From Spirochaetes bacterium ADurb.Bin133 (GTDB taxonomy: Bacteria; Spirochaetota; GWE2-31-10; MWDO01), in NCBI GenBank assembly GCA_002070605.1, contig MWDO01000018.1:1-52515 (forward strand): a stretch of DNA of 52,515 bases. Direction: 5' to 3'. Below, one piece after another: positions 44,156 through 52,515 of the stretch; positions within the stretch are counted from its first letter, which is position 1; each line of letters opens with the position of its first letter. The notes under the pieces were generated by a model. That model did no database searches, was not told the DNA's origin, and saw nothing but the letters and a program-made list of their open reading frames with translations. The translations under genes were made by a program, and so were the position numbers.

Positions 44156-45220
44156 TTATTTATATTTTTCATTCAAACGTTTGAGGTCGTCGTCGGATAA
44201 ATATTTTGAAATATCCGGATTTTTTAAAATATCGATAATGGTTTGCTTTATATTTTCGTCTTTGTTTTGCAAAAGATAATTTTCTTCGAGTATCAAAAGA
44301 TATTTATCAAGAGCGTCGTCTTTTTGATAAATATCTAAAAGATAGTCATTAATTAGGATGTATTGAGAAAGATTATCTAATATTTTATAAATATCTTTGG
44401 ATTTTATAAAATATTGCTGCGCTTTCTTAAAATTATTCTTTCTATATTGAATTATGGCTAATCCGTAGTAATCGTCGGCAATACCATTAATATCCTCGAC
44501 CATTTTATCAATTTTTAACGCCATTCTGAGGTATTTTTCAGAATTATTAGGATTATTCAACTTTGAATATAGATGCCCCACGGAGTAATATGCAAGCCCC
44601 AGATTTTTAATATTATTTAAAAGTTTTTTCTTATACAATTTTTCAAGAACTCCGGTAGAATTTAGGAAATATCCGAGAGCTTTTTTATAATTTCCGACGG
44701 ATTTTTCTATTTTAGCAAAATTCATATATATTATGGCTATGTTTTCTCTGTTTTTGAGTTTATTTTCTATTTCAAGAGCTTTATTGAAATAATCTTTTGA
44801 TTTCTCATACTCTTTTAAAAGGTAATGAGCTTCTCCGAGCGCGTTTAGTATATAAGCCGTCTCTTTTTGATAATTCCCTTCGCCCGATTCGTTGTCTATA
44901 GTTTGTTTAGCCAAATTATAATAACTTAATCCTTTATTAAAATCGTTCATTAATAGCCAAACTTTTCCTATATCGGCGTAATTTAGGGATATTCCGGAGA
45001 TATTATCAGCTAACTTGTTGTATCTTAAAGATTCTTCAAGATATACCAACGCTTTCTTGTATTCAATTTTTTTTACGTATTCGTTAGCGTTTTGAGAATT
45101 TTCCGCAGCCAAATTTTTATAATAATTACTTTCGTAAACGACCTTAGTTGAAACAGTCGAACAATTGATGAAGAAAATTATAGTTAAACAAATTTTAAAA
45201 ATTACTCTAATTTTTTTCAT
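44156..45220 (-). CDS. TPR-repeat lipoprotein of the MCE operon
   Basis: A 354-residue predicted lipoprotein: signal MKKIRVIFKICLTIIFFINC with lipobox FINC. The mature part holds about seven tetratricopeptide repeats (YKKALVYLEESLRYNKLADN, YNLAKQTI.., YEKSKDYFNKALEIENKL, YKKALGYFLNSTGVLEKLYK, SEKYLRMALKIDKMVED, FKKAQQYFIKSKDIYKIL). It starts 1 base after the MCE protein gene, so it belongs to the mlaE-mlaF-mlaD-type operon. Its place suggests a periplasmic scaffold or partner of lipid transport, possibly doing the job of components absent here (no MlaC or MlaB). That function is inference. Confidence 0.85.
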   Translation of the reverse strand: MKKIRVIFKICLTIIFFINCSTVSTKVVYESNYYKNLAAENSQNANEYVKKIEYKKALVYLEESLRYNKLADNISGISLNYADIGKVWLLMNDFNKGLSYYNLAKQTIDNESGEGNYQKETAYILNALGEAHYLLKEYEKSKDYFNKALEIENKLKNRENIAIIYMNFAKIEKSVGNYKKALGYFLNSTGVLEKLYKKKLLNNIKNLGLAYYSVGHLYSKLNNPNNSEKYLRMALKIDKMVEDINGIADDYYGLAIIQYRKNNFKKAQQYFIKSKDIYKILDNLSQYILINDYLLDIYQKDDALDKYLLILEENYLLQNKDENIKQTIIDILKNPDISKYLSDDDLKRLNEKYK

Positions 45221-45221
45221 T

Positions 45222-46409
45222 TTAAAAATCCTTATCCCTAATATTCTCTTTTACGGGAACTTGACTTTTTTTGTCGGTAATCCCTCCCTTAATCAGCGGA
45301 TTATTCTTTATGCCTTCGATCACGTCGTTAAGGTCTTTCATAGTATCTTTACTTTGCAGTAACAGCGTTTCAATGTCGCTTGATTGTCCGTTGATAAATT
45401 GCGTGAAAGTTAATAGTTGCTCCATAATATCTGAAAGCCCGTCGAGCGACTTCTTTATGGAGTTAAACATAAATTCTCCGTCGGGATCGACTAACCTTTT
45501 TACTAATCCTTCCGGCTCTTTCATGTTAACGGATAACTCTCTAAAATTTTCGGTAATTTCAAAAAAGTTTTTTATTACGTCGTTAGTATTTTTGAGTATT
45601 CTATCAACAACGTAAAGCTCTTTTTTTAATAGTTCGACCGAATCGGCTCCGTTTACAAGAATTCTTGATATCGAATTTTGTTCGGGATTCCTATCGCTAT
45701 TTAACGAGGCAAGAATCTGATTTACGTTATTGACTATGGACGATATAGCGTCCCCTCTCTCTTTTACTTGTCCCAGCGATAAAATCAATTTGCCCTCGTC
45801 GGTGTCAAGCGAAGGTATGTAAGAATTTGGTTTAGCCGGATTGACCGTAAAGTTGTTTGTCAGTAAAGATATGGACGTTCCGGTCAAAGGATTGGAGGCT
45901 TTATTTATTACAGAGTTCTCTTTCATAATGTCGTAGTAGTTTTCATAAATAAAAAAATCTATATCTACCGTATTAGCGTAACCCAAGTCTCTAAAAAAAG
46001 CCAATAACTCCAATCTCTCATCTTGAGGGATTTCTCGTATAATAAAATACCCCTTAACGATATCGTATTTTTTTATTATATAGTCGATTATTTCGTTTCT
46101 TGATTTTTCATCTTTATACTTTATCCTAATTTTACTCATAATATGCGTCTCAAATTCTTCAAGCGAAAGTTTATTAGGTATACTGTTTAATTTAAATTTC
46201 GTGATTTTTCCGACGACAAATCCTTTAAAATTTATATCTTGATTTATTTTCAACCCGACCCTGTCGGCGAATCTTGATTTGTAATATATTTTTTTTGTAA
46301 AAGTTTTTTGATTTAATAAAATCATTATTATAGTTAGCAATAGGATAAAAATAGACAAAAACAGGAAAATTCCGACTATTTTATCTGCGTGTCTCATTTT
46401 AAATTTCAT
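45222..46409 (-). CDS. mlaD: MCE-domain protein, MlaD-like
   Basis: Periplasmic lipid-binding subunit of an MCE ABC transporter. One N-terminal membrane helix (IVGIFLFLSIFILLLTIIMI) is followed by a single MCE domain: SRFADRVGLKINQDINFKGFVVGKI is the usual GLxxGxxVxxxGxxVGxV block. After FKLN an insert of about 75 residues precedes the last MCE strand (VDIDFFIYENYYDIMKENSVI), which is longer than in E. coli MlaD. The C-terminal 200 residues are a long coiled coil, as in mycobacterial Mce proteins. It lies 16 bases after the ATPase gene, in the operon mlaE-mlaF-mlaD-TPR lipoprotein. Confidence 0.87.
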   Translation of the reverse strand: MKFKMRHADKIVGIFLFLSIFILLLTIIMILLNQKTFTKKIYYKSRFADRVGLKINQDINFKGFVVGKITKFKLNSIPNKLSLEEFETHIMSKIRIKYKDEKSRNEIIDYIIKKYDIVKGYFIIREIPQDERLELLAFFRDLGYANTVDIDFFIYENYYDIMKENSVINKASNPLTGTSISLLTNNFTVNPAKPNSYIPSLDTDEGKLILSLGQVKERGDAISSIVNNVNQILASLNSDRNPEQNSISRILVNGADSVELLKKELYVVDRILKNTNDVIKNFFEITENFRELSVNMKEPEGLVKRLVDPDGEFMFNSIKKSLDGLSDIMEQLLTFTQFINGQSSDIETLLLQSKDTMKDLNDVIEGIKNNPLIKGGITDKKSQVPVKENIRDKDF

Positions 46410-46425
46410 ATATCTCCCTCCGCGA

Positions 46426-47169
46426 TTATCCGAGTATATCTTGTAATATTTCAGGTAAATTCTTTTTATCTACAGAGTCCCAATCTAATCCTTTACAGTC
46501 TAATTTGATTTTTTTATCTTCTAAAAGCATAACTCTTGAAGATATGTTTAATAACAAATCTTTAGAGTGCGTTACGGCTATAATAGTAGTATTTTCTTTG
46601 TTTGTATATTCTGTTATAATATTAAGAATTTTTTTCATTAAGGTTGCGTCGATCGAAGTTAGAGGTTCGTCGAGAAAAAGAATTTCGGGATCGGCTATAA
46701 TCGATCTTACGACAGATAATAGTTTCTGTTCGCCGTAACTGAGCTGCGCCGGTCTTAAAGTAAGCGAATCGCTCATATTTAGTCTGTCCATATAGTAGAA
46801 AATTTTGTCGTCTATATCTTTTAACGTTATATATTTGAATTTATTTTTCAGAGGCAAGCTAAGGTTTTCTTTGATTGATAAATTAGATATCAGAGCCGAG
46901 TCTTGAAAAGCAAAACCGTATAGTTTCCTGATTTTAGTAATATCTCTATCGAATAGTTTGGTTAAATCCTTATTATACGCTATAACGGAGCCGGAAGTCG
47001 GTATCAGTAAGCCCGCCATTATTTTCAATAACGTGCTCTTACCGGCTCCGGACTTGCCGATTATGCAGTTAAAAGTGTCTTTTTCTATGTCGATAGAGAT
47101 ATCGTCTAAGACCAAATAGTTTTCGTTTTTGAAAAAAATATTTTTTACGGATAAAATTATATCGTTCAT
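46426..47169 (-). CDS. mlaF: MCE/Mla-type ABC transporter ATP-binding protein
   Basis: ATPase that powers the MCE lipid transporter. The 247-residue ABC domain has Walker A GKSGAGKST, the Q-loop region YGFAFQDSALI, an altered signature LSYGEQKLLSVVRSII in place of LSGGQ, Walker B EILFLDEPLTSID and the H-loop TIIAVTHSKD. The match to MlaF is by context (MlaE and MlaD partners on either side) and by order. It follows mlaE by 12 bases. Confidence 0.9.
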   Translation of the reverse strand: MNDIILSVKNIFFKNENYLVLDDISIDIEKDTFNCIIGKSGAGKSTLLKIMAGLLIPTSGSVIAYNKDLTKLFDRDITKIRKLYGFAFQDSALISNLSIKENLSLPLKNKFKYITLKDIDDKIFYYMDRLNMSDSLTLRPAQLSYGEQKLLSVVRSIIADPEILFLDEPLTSIDATLMKKILNIITEYTNKENTTIIAVTHSKDLLLNISSRVMLLEDKKIKLDCKGLDWDSVDKKNLPEILQDILG

Positions 47170-47181
47170 ATTTATTTTTGC

Positions 47182-47970
47182 CTAAATCGAATAATATATC
47201 AGCGCTATTAAAATATCAAATATTATTATCCAGCTTAAACTGGAAACTACCGCTTTAATTGTTTTTTGAGGAACTTCCGTTGAAGCGTAATTAACGCTCA
47301 ATCCCTGATAACAAGATATTATTGCGATGATAAAACCAAAAACAAGACTTTTAATTTGACTCACTACGGCGTCTTTTACGGTAAGTTTTTGCATTAATTT
47401 AGTCCCGAATTCGATAAACGAAAACGGCGAAAATATGTTAGCGACAAGATACCCTCCTAAAAGTCCCGCCAAATTCATATAAATTGATAAGGCAAAAAAG
47501 GATATCATAACCCCCAGAATTCTCGGTATTATTAAGTAACTGATAGGATTAACGCCGAACGAATATAACGCTTCTACTTCATGATTTACCACCATATTGC
47601 CCAGTTCTGTGGAAATTGCGGTTCCCGACCGGGCTATTAAGATAATAGCGGTAATAATAGGTCCCAGCTCCTTAGTTATTACCATTATTAATATAGTATA
47701 TACCAAATCGGATTGACCGAAATTCTCCAGCAACCCCATGCCTTGTATAATAATAATTCCGCCGATTGTAAGTCCTATCAAACTTACCAGTTTTAAAGCC
47801 TCAAATCCTGTAAATAGTATCTGTCTTATCAATACCGTAGCGGTTACCTGTTTCCTTTTTGGAAAAAGCGCAAGCTCCACTATAACCAGTTTGAAAAATC
47901 CCGAAAAATAAGTTATTCTGTCTATTTTAGTTTTAAAATTATCGCTAAAATTTTCTAAAAATTTTCTCAT
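47182..47970 (-). CDS. mlaE: MCE/Mla-type ABC transporter permease
   Basis: Inner-membrane permease of the MCE system (MlaE/YrbE family), 262 residues with five to six hydrophobic segments. Family marks: LVYTILIMVITKELGPIITAIILIARSGTAISTELG (landmarks ELGP and ARSG), MVVNHEVEALYSFGVNPISYLIIPRI, and SQIKSLVFGFIIAIISCYQGL. First gene of the operon. With MlaF and MlaD it probably moves phospholipids between the inner and outer membranes, keeping outer-membrane asymmetry or supplying lipid. Confidence 0.92.
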   Translation of the reverse strand: MRKFLENFSDNFKTKIDRITYFSGFFKLVIVELALFPKRKQVTATVLIRQILFTGFEALKLVSLIGLTIGGIIIIQGMGLLENFGQSDLVYTILIMVITKELGPIITAIILIARSGTAISTELGNMVVNHEVEALYSFGVNPISYLIIPRILGVMISFFALSIYMNLAGLLGGYLVANIFSPFSFIEFGTKLMQKLTVKDAVVSQIKSLVFGFIIAIISCYQGLSVNYASTEVPQKTIKAVVSSLSWIIIFDILIALIYYSI

Positions 47971-48092
47971 ATATATATTTGTATTACCGCGTTATATAAA
48001 TTATTTAGAAATTTATTTTTAATTTTATTGCGTTATTTAATATTATCGTTTATTATTCGATTAATATCAAATTTTTTTAGGAGATAATTATT

Positions 48093-48527
48093 ATGCCTAA
48101 GATATTAATTGCCGACGATAGACCTGAGAATAGATTTGTTTTGATAAATTTTTTCAAACTTTTAGGTCCAAATTCAAATATTGAATATTTTGAGGCGGAT
48201 AATTCGGTCGACGCGGTGAATATTGCTAAAAAAGAAAAACCGGAGCTGGTTTTGTTGGATATAAAAATGGAAACAAACGACGCCGGGTTGACTGCGGCGG
48301 AAAAAATAAGAGAAGACGAAACGATAAAGGATATACAAATATGGGCCATTACCGCTCAGGCAATGGACGAACGCGACGGCGAGGATAGCGACAGAGATAA
48401 GTGTCTAAAAGCCGGATGCAACGATTACCTCACAAAGCCGTTCGATCCCGTCAAACTACTAACCAAAACTTCCAAACTTTTCAATATCGAAATACCTCAA
48501 AACATAAGAACAAGAATGGGAATCTAA
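48093..48527 (+). CDS. Single-domain response regulator with an extended loop
   Basis: A 144-residue receiver domain without output domain: acidic pair in LIADDRPENR, phospho-acceptor Asp in LVLLDIKME (~residue 53), Ala-Thr-type switch position in WAITAQAMD and the conserved Lys in YLTKPFDP. An extra acidic stretch, DERDGEDSDRDK, is inserted before the last beta-alpha unit. TAGGAG precedes the ATG. The start diverges from mlaE, and its 3' end overlaps the convergent 134-aa gene by 4 bases. Partner kinase unknown. Confidence 0.93.
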   Translation: MPKILIADDRPENRFVLINFFKLLGPNSNIEYFEADNSVDAVNIAKKEKPELVLLDIKMETNDAGLTAAEKIREDETIKDIQIWAITAQAMDERDGEDSDRDKCLKAGCNDYLTKPFDPVKLLTKTSKLFNIEIPQNIRTRMGI

Positions 48528-48928
48528 CAATATTGATATACGTTATTTTCGCCCGAGTTGTAATATAATTCGTTATTATCTTCCAGAAATTTAAAAAATA
48601 TCTTCGGACTGGCGTCGATATAAGAGTCGTCGATAACCGAACGGTATATAATCTCGCCGCAAGACCTCTCTTGGCAGTATATTTTGCCGTTGTCCATATA
48701 TTCTATCTCGCCTCTATATTCGCCGTTAATATAATCTGTTAACGACAAGTTAGCTTTATTTGTAGTTCCGATAGAACCGCCGTTATTATTTTCTATAGCG
48801 TCTAAAATTTTTACGGCAAAATCGTGAGATATTCTGAAGAAATAAAAATCATAATTTTTATCTCTCAAAACGGCTACCGGCGCATTATAAGATCTGTCGT
48901 AGAATATTTTTTTAAATTTTAATTTCAT
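48524..48928 (-). CDS. Hypothetical protein, 134 aa
   Basis: Not recognised. A soluble, acidic-to-neutral protein with alternating beta strands and one helix (DFAVKILDAIENNNGGSIGT), Tyr-rich, with two closely spaced Cys (YCQERSCGE). No signal peptide or membrane segment. It converges with the response regulator and overlaps it by 4 bases. GGAT about 8 bases before the ATG is a weak ribosome binding site. Monocistronic. Confidence 0.7.
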   Translation of the reverse strand: MKLKFKKIFYDRSYNAPVAVLRDKNYDFYFFRISHDFAVKILDAIENNNGGSIGTTNKANLSLTDYINGEYRGEIEYMDNGKIYCQERSCGEIIYRSVIDDSYIDASPKIFFKFLEDNNELYYNSGENNVYQYC

Positions 48929-49061
48929 AAGCCGATCCTTATCCTATAATATATATCTAAATAAAAAAAAAACAATAAATAATTATAATTTATTTTTAAA
49001 TATTGACTTATAAAAAAAATCGATGTAATATGCCCCAAATTTTATAAGTTTTGGCAAAATA

Positions 49062-49904
49062 ATGAGTTCAACTTCAAGAAGAAAACGAATAAACGTAACG
49101 ATTGGGATTTTTCTAATATGGGTTTTTTGCTTATCTTTATATATAGTTTTTCAAAAAATAATGAAAGTCGATCCAATAATTTCCGTCGCCGTAATTTTAT
49201 CCGAAACCTTTCTCGTCGCTTGTATGTGGGGCTTTTTTATTCTCAAAATAGATTGGTTAAAAGACATTAATACGGGCAAAGAAATATATCATCTAAATAT
49301 CTCAAATGTTCTATCGGCTATAAGGTTTTCATTAGTTCCTATGTTGATAGTTATGTTTGGTCTTGTGTCGGAAAATAATAACGGCAATATCAAAATCAAA
49401 ATTTCTATTTTCATATTTACCGTGATAGTTTGTCTAACAGACCTTTTTGACGGAATACTTGCCCGAAAATTAAACGAAGTTACAAAGCTCGGCATGGTTT
49501 TAGACCCCGTCGGAGATTTTTTGATGATTACCTGCTTTTCTATCCTTATTTTCAGTAAAAATATTATCGATTGGTGGTTTTTTATATTAATAATGATCAG
49601 AATCCCCGGTCTTTTTATATTAATGGTGTTTTTCCTGATTACAGATATAAAATTCAAGTTAAAAACGACTTTTTTAGGTAGGGCGACAATTTTTTATCTC
49701 CTCTGTTTTTTAGGTATATCCGCTTTAAAATTATTTGTCGACAAACCTTTCCCTTTTTTTGACGAGTTTATTATAGTAACGGAAATAATAGGCGCTATAT
49801 TGATAGTTTTGTCGTCGGCGCAAAAAATTAAGCTATTAATATACTACCTGAAAAATCAAAAAATTATCAGAAAAGAACTCTCAAAAGAAAATATTCAATT
49901 TTAG
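49062..49904 (+). CDS. CDP-alcohol phosphatidyltransferase (PgsA-like)
   Basis: Integral membrane enzyme that joins a CDP-diacylglycerol phosphatidyl group to an alcohol, as in phosphatidylglycerophosphate or phosphatidylinositol synthesis. The catalytic motif DG(x2)AR(x8)G(x3)D(x3)D is complete in FDGILARKLNEVTK and GMVLDPVGD (first Asp near residue 130). The 280 residues include two extra N-terminal membrane helices before the usual core, so it is longer than E. coli PgsA (about 180). The acceptor alcohol cannot be told from sequence. No strong ribosome binding site is visible before the ATG at 49062. Confidence 0.88.
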   Translation: MSSTSRRKRINVTIGIFLIWVFCLSLYIVFQKIMKVDPIISVAVILSETFLVACMWGFFILKIDWLKDINTGKEIYHLNISNVLSAIRFSLVPMLIVMFGLVSENNNGNIKIKISIFIFTVIVCLTDLFDGILARKLNEVTKLGMVLDPVGDFLMITCFSILIFSKNIIDWWFFILIMIRIPGLFILMVFFLITDIKFKLKTTFLGRATIFYLLCFLGISALKLFVDKPFPFFDEFIIVTEIIGAILIVLSSAQKIKLLIYYLKNQKIIRKELSKENIQF

Positions 49905-49993
49905 TTGTTTATGTAAAGCAAAACCAAGATTATACTAAAAAAAAAATATATTCTTACGAAAATAGATATAACGTAAACTCTCAAGGAAATATT

Positions 49994-52240
49994 ATGAATG
50001 ATTATCATGGAAAGACTATATTAATAATTGGAGCCGGTTTATTACAGGTTCCGGCGATAAAGACTGCGAATTCGATGGGATTAACGACGGTTGTGACGGA
50101 TTATAATAAAGAAGCTCCGGGGATGAAAATCGCGGATTTTCCAGTAGTTGTTTCTACCAGGGATATAGAAGGGACTGTTAGAGTCGTAAAGGAGTTTAAT
50201 AACGGGCGTAAGATTGACGGAGCAATAACGGTTGGCACGGATGCGTCTATGACCGTATCGGCGGTAGCGAACGCATTAGGGTTGCCGGGTATAAAATATG
50301 AAAACGCCATAGCGGCGAGTAATAAAATAAAAATGCGCGAACGTTTTAGGGAGCATAACGTTGCGATTCCGGATTTTTATAAATGCTGGAGTTTTGAAGA
50401 TTTAAAAAAAGCCTCAAGCTTGTTGGGGTATCCTTTTGTTTTAAAGCCGGCGGACAACATGGGCGCGAGAGGGGTGATGAAGGTCGAATCCGAAGCAAAT
50501 CTTGAGAACGCTTTTTTGAACGCTAAAAACGGCAGTCCGTCCGGGGAGTTGATAGCGGAAGAGTATATGGATGGACCGGAGCTTTCCATAGACGCGCTAA
50601 TTTATGATGGAGAGATATTTATTACCGGCGTTGCGGATAGAATAATAGAAAGAGAGCCTTATTTTATCGAGACGGGGCATGTACTGCCTTCGGCTTTGCC
50701 TGAAGAGGAGTTAAACGAGGGGATCGAGGTATTCAAGAAAGGGATTAGAGCTTTAGGTATAGATATTGGAGCGGCTAAAGGGGATATAAAGATAACAAAA
50801 AATGGGGCGAAGGTTGGCGAAATTGCGGCGAGGTTATCGGGCGGTTTTATGTCGGCTTATACTTTTCCCTATGCGACGGGGATTAATGTAATCCGGAACG
50901 CTCTGGATATTGCTTTAGGATATCCGCCAAGTTCTTTAGTTCCGACAAAAAAATGTTTTTCCATCGAACAGGCTATAATTCCCGCTCCCGGTATTGTTAA
51001 AGAGATAATTGGAGTTGAAGAGGCGCTCGCTATTGAAGGGGTAAAGAATATCTTTTTTCATGTAAAGGAAGGGGACGAGGTAGTAATTCCAAAGAGCAAC
51101 GTTGAAAAGGCCGGAAATTTCATTGTCGTTCGAGATACGCGGGAAGAGGCGTGGGAAGTCGTTAGAAAGGTTCATAAAATTATTAATGTCGTAACTACCC
51201 CAAAAATGGATAAGGTTTCTTGGGAAGAGATCAGACGTAGCGCCAGGGAAAAATTTAATAGAGCCTGTTTTGTTTGCAACATATGTAACGGAGAGGAGTG
51301 CAGAGGAAAAGTTCCGGGTATTGGCGGGATTGGAAACGGCGATTCGTTTGTAAGAAATTTTGAAGATTTAAGAAAAGTCCGGATTATAACAAAATCAATT
51401 CACGATATAAAGGAAGCCGATACCGAAATCGATATTTTTGGTATTCATTTGGCTCTACCTTTAATCGCCGCGCCTATAGCCGGGACGGATATTAATTTGG
51501 GAGGGAAAATATCCGAACTTGAATACGGTTCGGAATTATTGGCGGGCTGTAAAGACTCGGGAATAATCGGATTGCTTGGCGACGGCGCTCCGCAGAATTT
51601 ATACAAGATAGGAGTCGAAGCAATTAAATCTGCCGACGGACATGGCGGTTTGATTATCAAACCCAGGATTGACGAAAAAGAGCTTAATAAAAGAATCGAC
51701 GAGTCCAACGAAATAAATGCAAAACTTTTTGGAATGGACGTAGACGGAATATCTATGCCTACGATGGATATTCATAAACAAGGGGTTGAGCCAAAAACGA
51801 TAGTTCAATTAAAAAAAATAATAGATAAAATTTCTGTTCCTTTTATTATTAAAGGGGTAATGTCCGTCGAGGACGCCGAGAGCGCCGTCGTCGCGGGAGC
51901 GTCGGCGATTGTGGTAAGCAATCACGGCGGCAGGATAACCGAAAATCACCCCTCGTCGATTTCGGTTCTGGAAAATATTTCTAAAGCGGTAAAAGGAAAA
52001 ATTAAAGTTTTATTCGACGGGGGAGTAAGAAGCGGAGAAGATATTTTTAAAGCGATTGCGCTTGGAGCCGACGCGGTTCTAATCGGAAGACCTTTTGCGA
52101 CCGCCGTTATGGGGGGCGGAAGAGACGGAGTAAAAATATTAATTGATAGATATTTAAAAGAATTGAAAAAAATAATGATACTTACCGGCGTAAAAAATAT
52201 AAATTCTATAACCAGAGATAAGGTAGTCTGCAGGTTTTAA
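49994..52240 (+). CDS. ATP-grasp ligase fused to an FMN-dependent alpha-hydroxy-acid dehydrogenase-like domain
   Basis: A 748-residue fusion. Residues 1-410 are an ATP-grasp enzyme of the carbamoyl-phosphate-synthase/biotin-carboxylase type: Rossmann preATP domain (ILIIGAGLLQVPAIKTANSM), ATP-binding YPFVLKPADNMGARGV, and metal-binding EIAARLSGGF. A cysteine cluster, CFVCNICNGEEC (~426-437), follows, as often found at the start of the next domain. Residues 440-748 are an FMN-binding TIM barrel of the lactate oxidase/IDI-2/IMPDH group: PLIAAPIAGTD, PFIIKGVMSVEDAESAV, VVSNHGGR and KVLFDGGVRSGEDIFKAIALGADAVLIGRPF (landmarks HGGR and IGRPF). Substrates unknown. AAGGA lies 7 bases before the ATG. 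Confidence 0.87.
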   Translation: MNDYHGKTILIIGAGLLQVPAIKTANSMGLTTVVTDYNKEAPGMKIADFPVVVSTRDIEGTVRVVKEFNNGRKIDGAITVGTDASMTVSAVANALGLPGIKYENAIAASNKIKMRERFREHNVAIPDFYKCWSFEDLKKASSLLGYPFVLKPADNMGARGVMKVESEANLENAFLNAKNGSPSGELIAEEYMDGPELSIDALIYDGEIFITGVADRIIEREPYFIETGHVLPSALPEEELNEGIEVFKKGIRALGIDIGAAKGDIKITKNGAKVGEIAARLSGGFMSAYTFPYATGINVIRNALDIALGYPPSSLVPTKKCFSIEQAIIPAPGIVKEIIGVEEALAIEGVKNIFFHVKEGDEVVIPKSNVEKAGNFIVVRDTREEAWEVVRKVHKIINVVTTPKMDKVSWEEIRRSAREKFNRACFVCNICNGEECRGKVPGIGGIGNGDSFVRNFEDLRKVRIITKSIHDIKEADTEIDIFGIHLALPLIAAPIAGTDINLGGKISELEYGSELLAGCKDSGIIGLLGDGAPQNLYKIGVEAIKSADGHGGLIIKPRIDEKELNKRIDESNEINAKLFGMDVDGISMPTMDIHKQGVEPKTIVQLKKIIDKISVPFIIKGVMSVEDAESAVVAGASAIVVSNHGGRITENHPSSISVLENISKAVKGKIKVLFDGGVRSGEDIFKAIALGADAVLIGRPFATAVMGGGRDGVKILIDRYLKELKKIMILTGVKNINSITRDKVVCRF

Positions 52241-52260
52241 AATTTATATGATTAAAAATC

Positions 52261-52428
52261 GCGCCCGTCGGTTTTTTGGAAAATTAACGTATATGGAGCT
52301 GCATGCGCCGCAGCGCTCCCCGACGAATAAATTGACACATATGGGACGGATTGGGACTGCTCCTATAAATTGACACATATGCGTCTTTTTTTCATCTAGA
52401 AATGTATGCGTCCCATATGTGTCAATTT
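52261..52428. mobile_element. Partial repeat element at the window's right edge
   Basis: Left terminus GCGCCCGTCGGTTTTTTGG is clear. It is followed by TATGGAGCTGCATGCGCCGC..GCTCCCCGAC, one array-type unit, and inner half-sites TTGACACATATG at 52331 and 52371 and CATATGTGTCAATTT to 52427. A right terminus is not visible before the window ends, so the element is truncated or has a diverged end. It lies 20 bases after the ATP-grasp fusion gene. Confidence 0.72.
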
Positions 52429-52515
52429 TATTTTCAGTATCATCTATGGTAAAAGTCAACGATAATCTTTGTTTTTTTTTAACATTTTAATCTATCGTCT
52501 ATAAATACAGCCTCA

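Noticed and set aside
52244-52459. 71-aa open frame on the minus strand
   Set aside because: It runs through the repeat element at the window edge and shares the GERCGACSSIYVNF phrase with the array frame; it is a by-product of the repeat.

Overview
The window is an AT-rich bacterial chromosome segment with no rRNA or tRNA genes that I could see. Several lipoproteins, a probable outer-membrane beta-barrel and an MCE/Mla-type lipid transport operon show a diderm. The single-chain glycyl-tRNA synthetase, WG-repeat and leucine-rich-repeat proteins, many short lipoproteins and a short methionine synthase fit a spirochaete-like organism (Spirochaetota). That placement is inference, not proof.

Layout: glyS and a giant RelE-like/SF1 helicase/TPR fusion (0.2-5.6 kb); lipoproteins, a response regulator and proC (5.7-11.1 kb); WG-repeat protein, lipoprotein, an L/F-transferase-like gene, an outer-membrane protein and hflX (11.2-18.7 kb); HerA-like ATPase, HEAT/LRR protein, two overlapping small genes and cinA (19.7-24.9 kb); a ruvA-ruvB-spoIID-like operon (24.9-27.6 kb); uvrA converging on metH (28.0-33.3 kb); a DUF1538 transporter with a double PII protein (34.2-36.3 kb); an esterase lipoprotein; a cation P-type ATPase behind a yybP-ykoY (Mn2+) riboswitch (37.5-40.4 kb); galK; a toxin-antitoxin remnant; xseA; the MCE operon (44.2-48.0 kb); a second response regulator; a CDP-alcohol phosphatidyltransferase; and an ATP-grasp/FMN-oxidoreductase fusion (50.0-52.2 kb).

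The most unusual content is intergenic. A family of small mobile elements fills many gaps. Members share terminal inverted repeats related to GCGCCCCGTCGGTTTTTTGG and inner, inward-facing copies of the 11-mer TGACACATATG, which I count about 20 times, all outside recognised genes. Two members have exact 9-bp target-site duplications: 33411-34164 (TAATAGAGA) and 36388-36497 (CGATATTTT). Two 110-bp members 23 kb apart, in opposite orientation, are about 96% identical.

Three larger members (14188-14895, 18711-19496, 33411-34164) each carry one intact gene for a 168-171 aa protein, plus its promoter. The protein has no transposase signature, but looks like two ribbon-helix-helix-type units in tandem. 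A 992-bp member between galK and xseA holds a Phd/YefM-type antitoxin, a truncated PIN toxin and a 47-48-bp tandem array. I read this as an undescribed family of mobile insertion cassettes and MITE-like derivatives, probably moved by a transposase encoded elsewhere, with a DNA-binding cargo protein that may recognise the 11-mer. The structure is directly visible; the function is inference.
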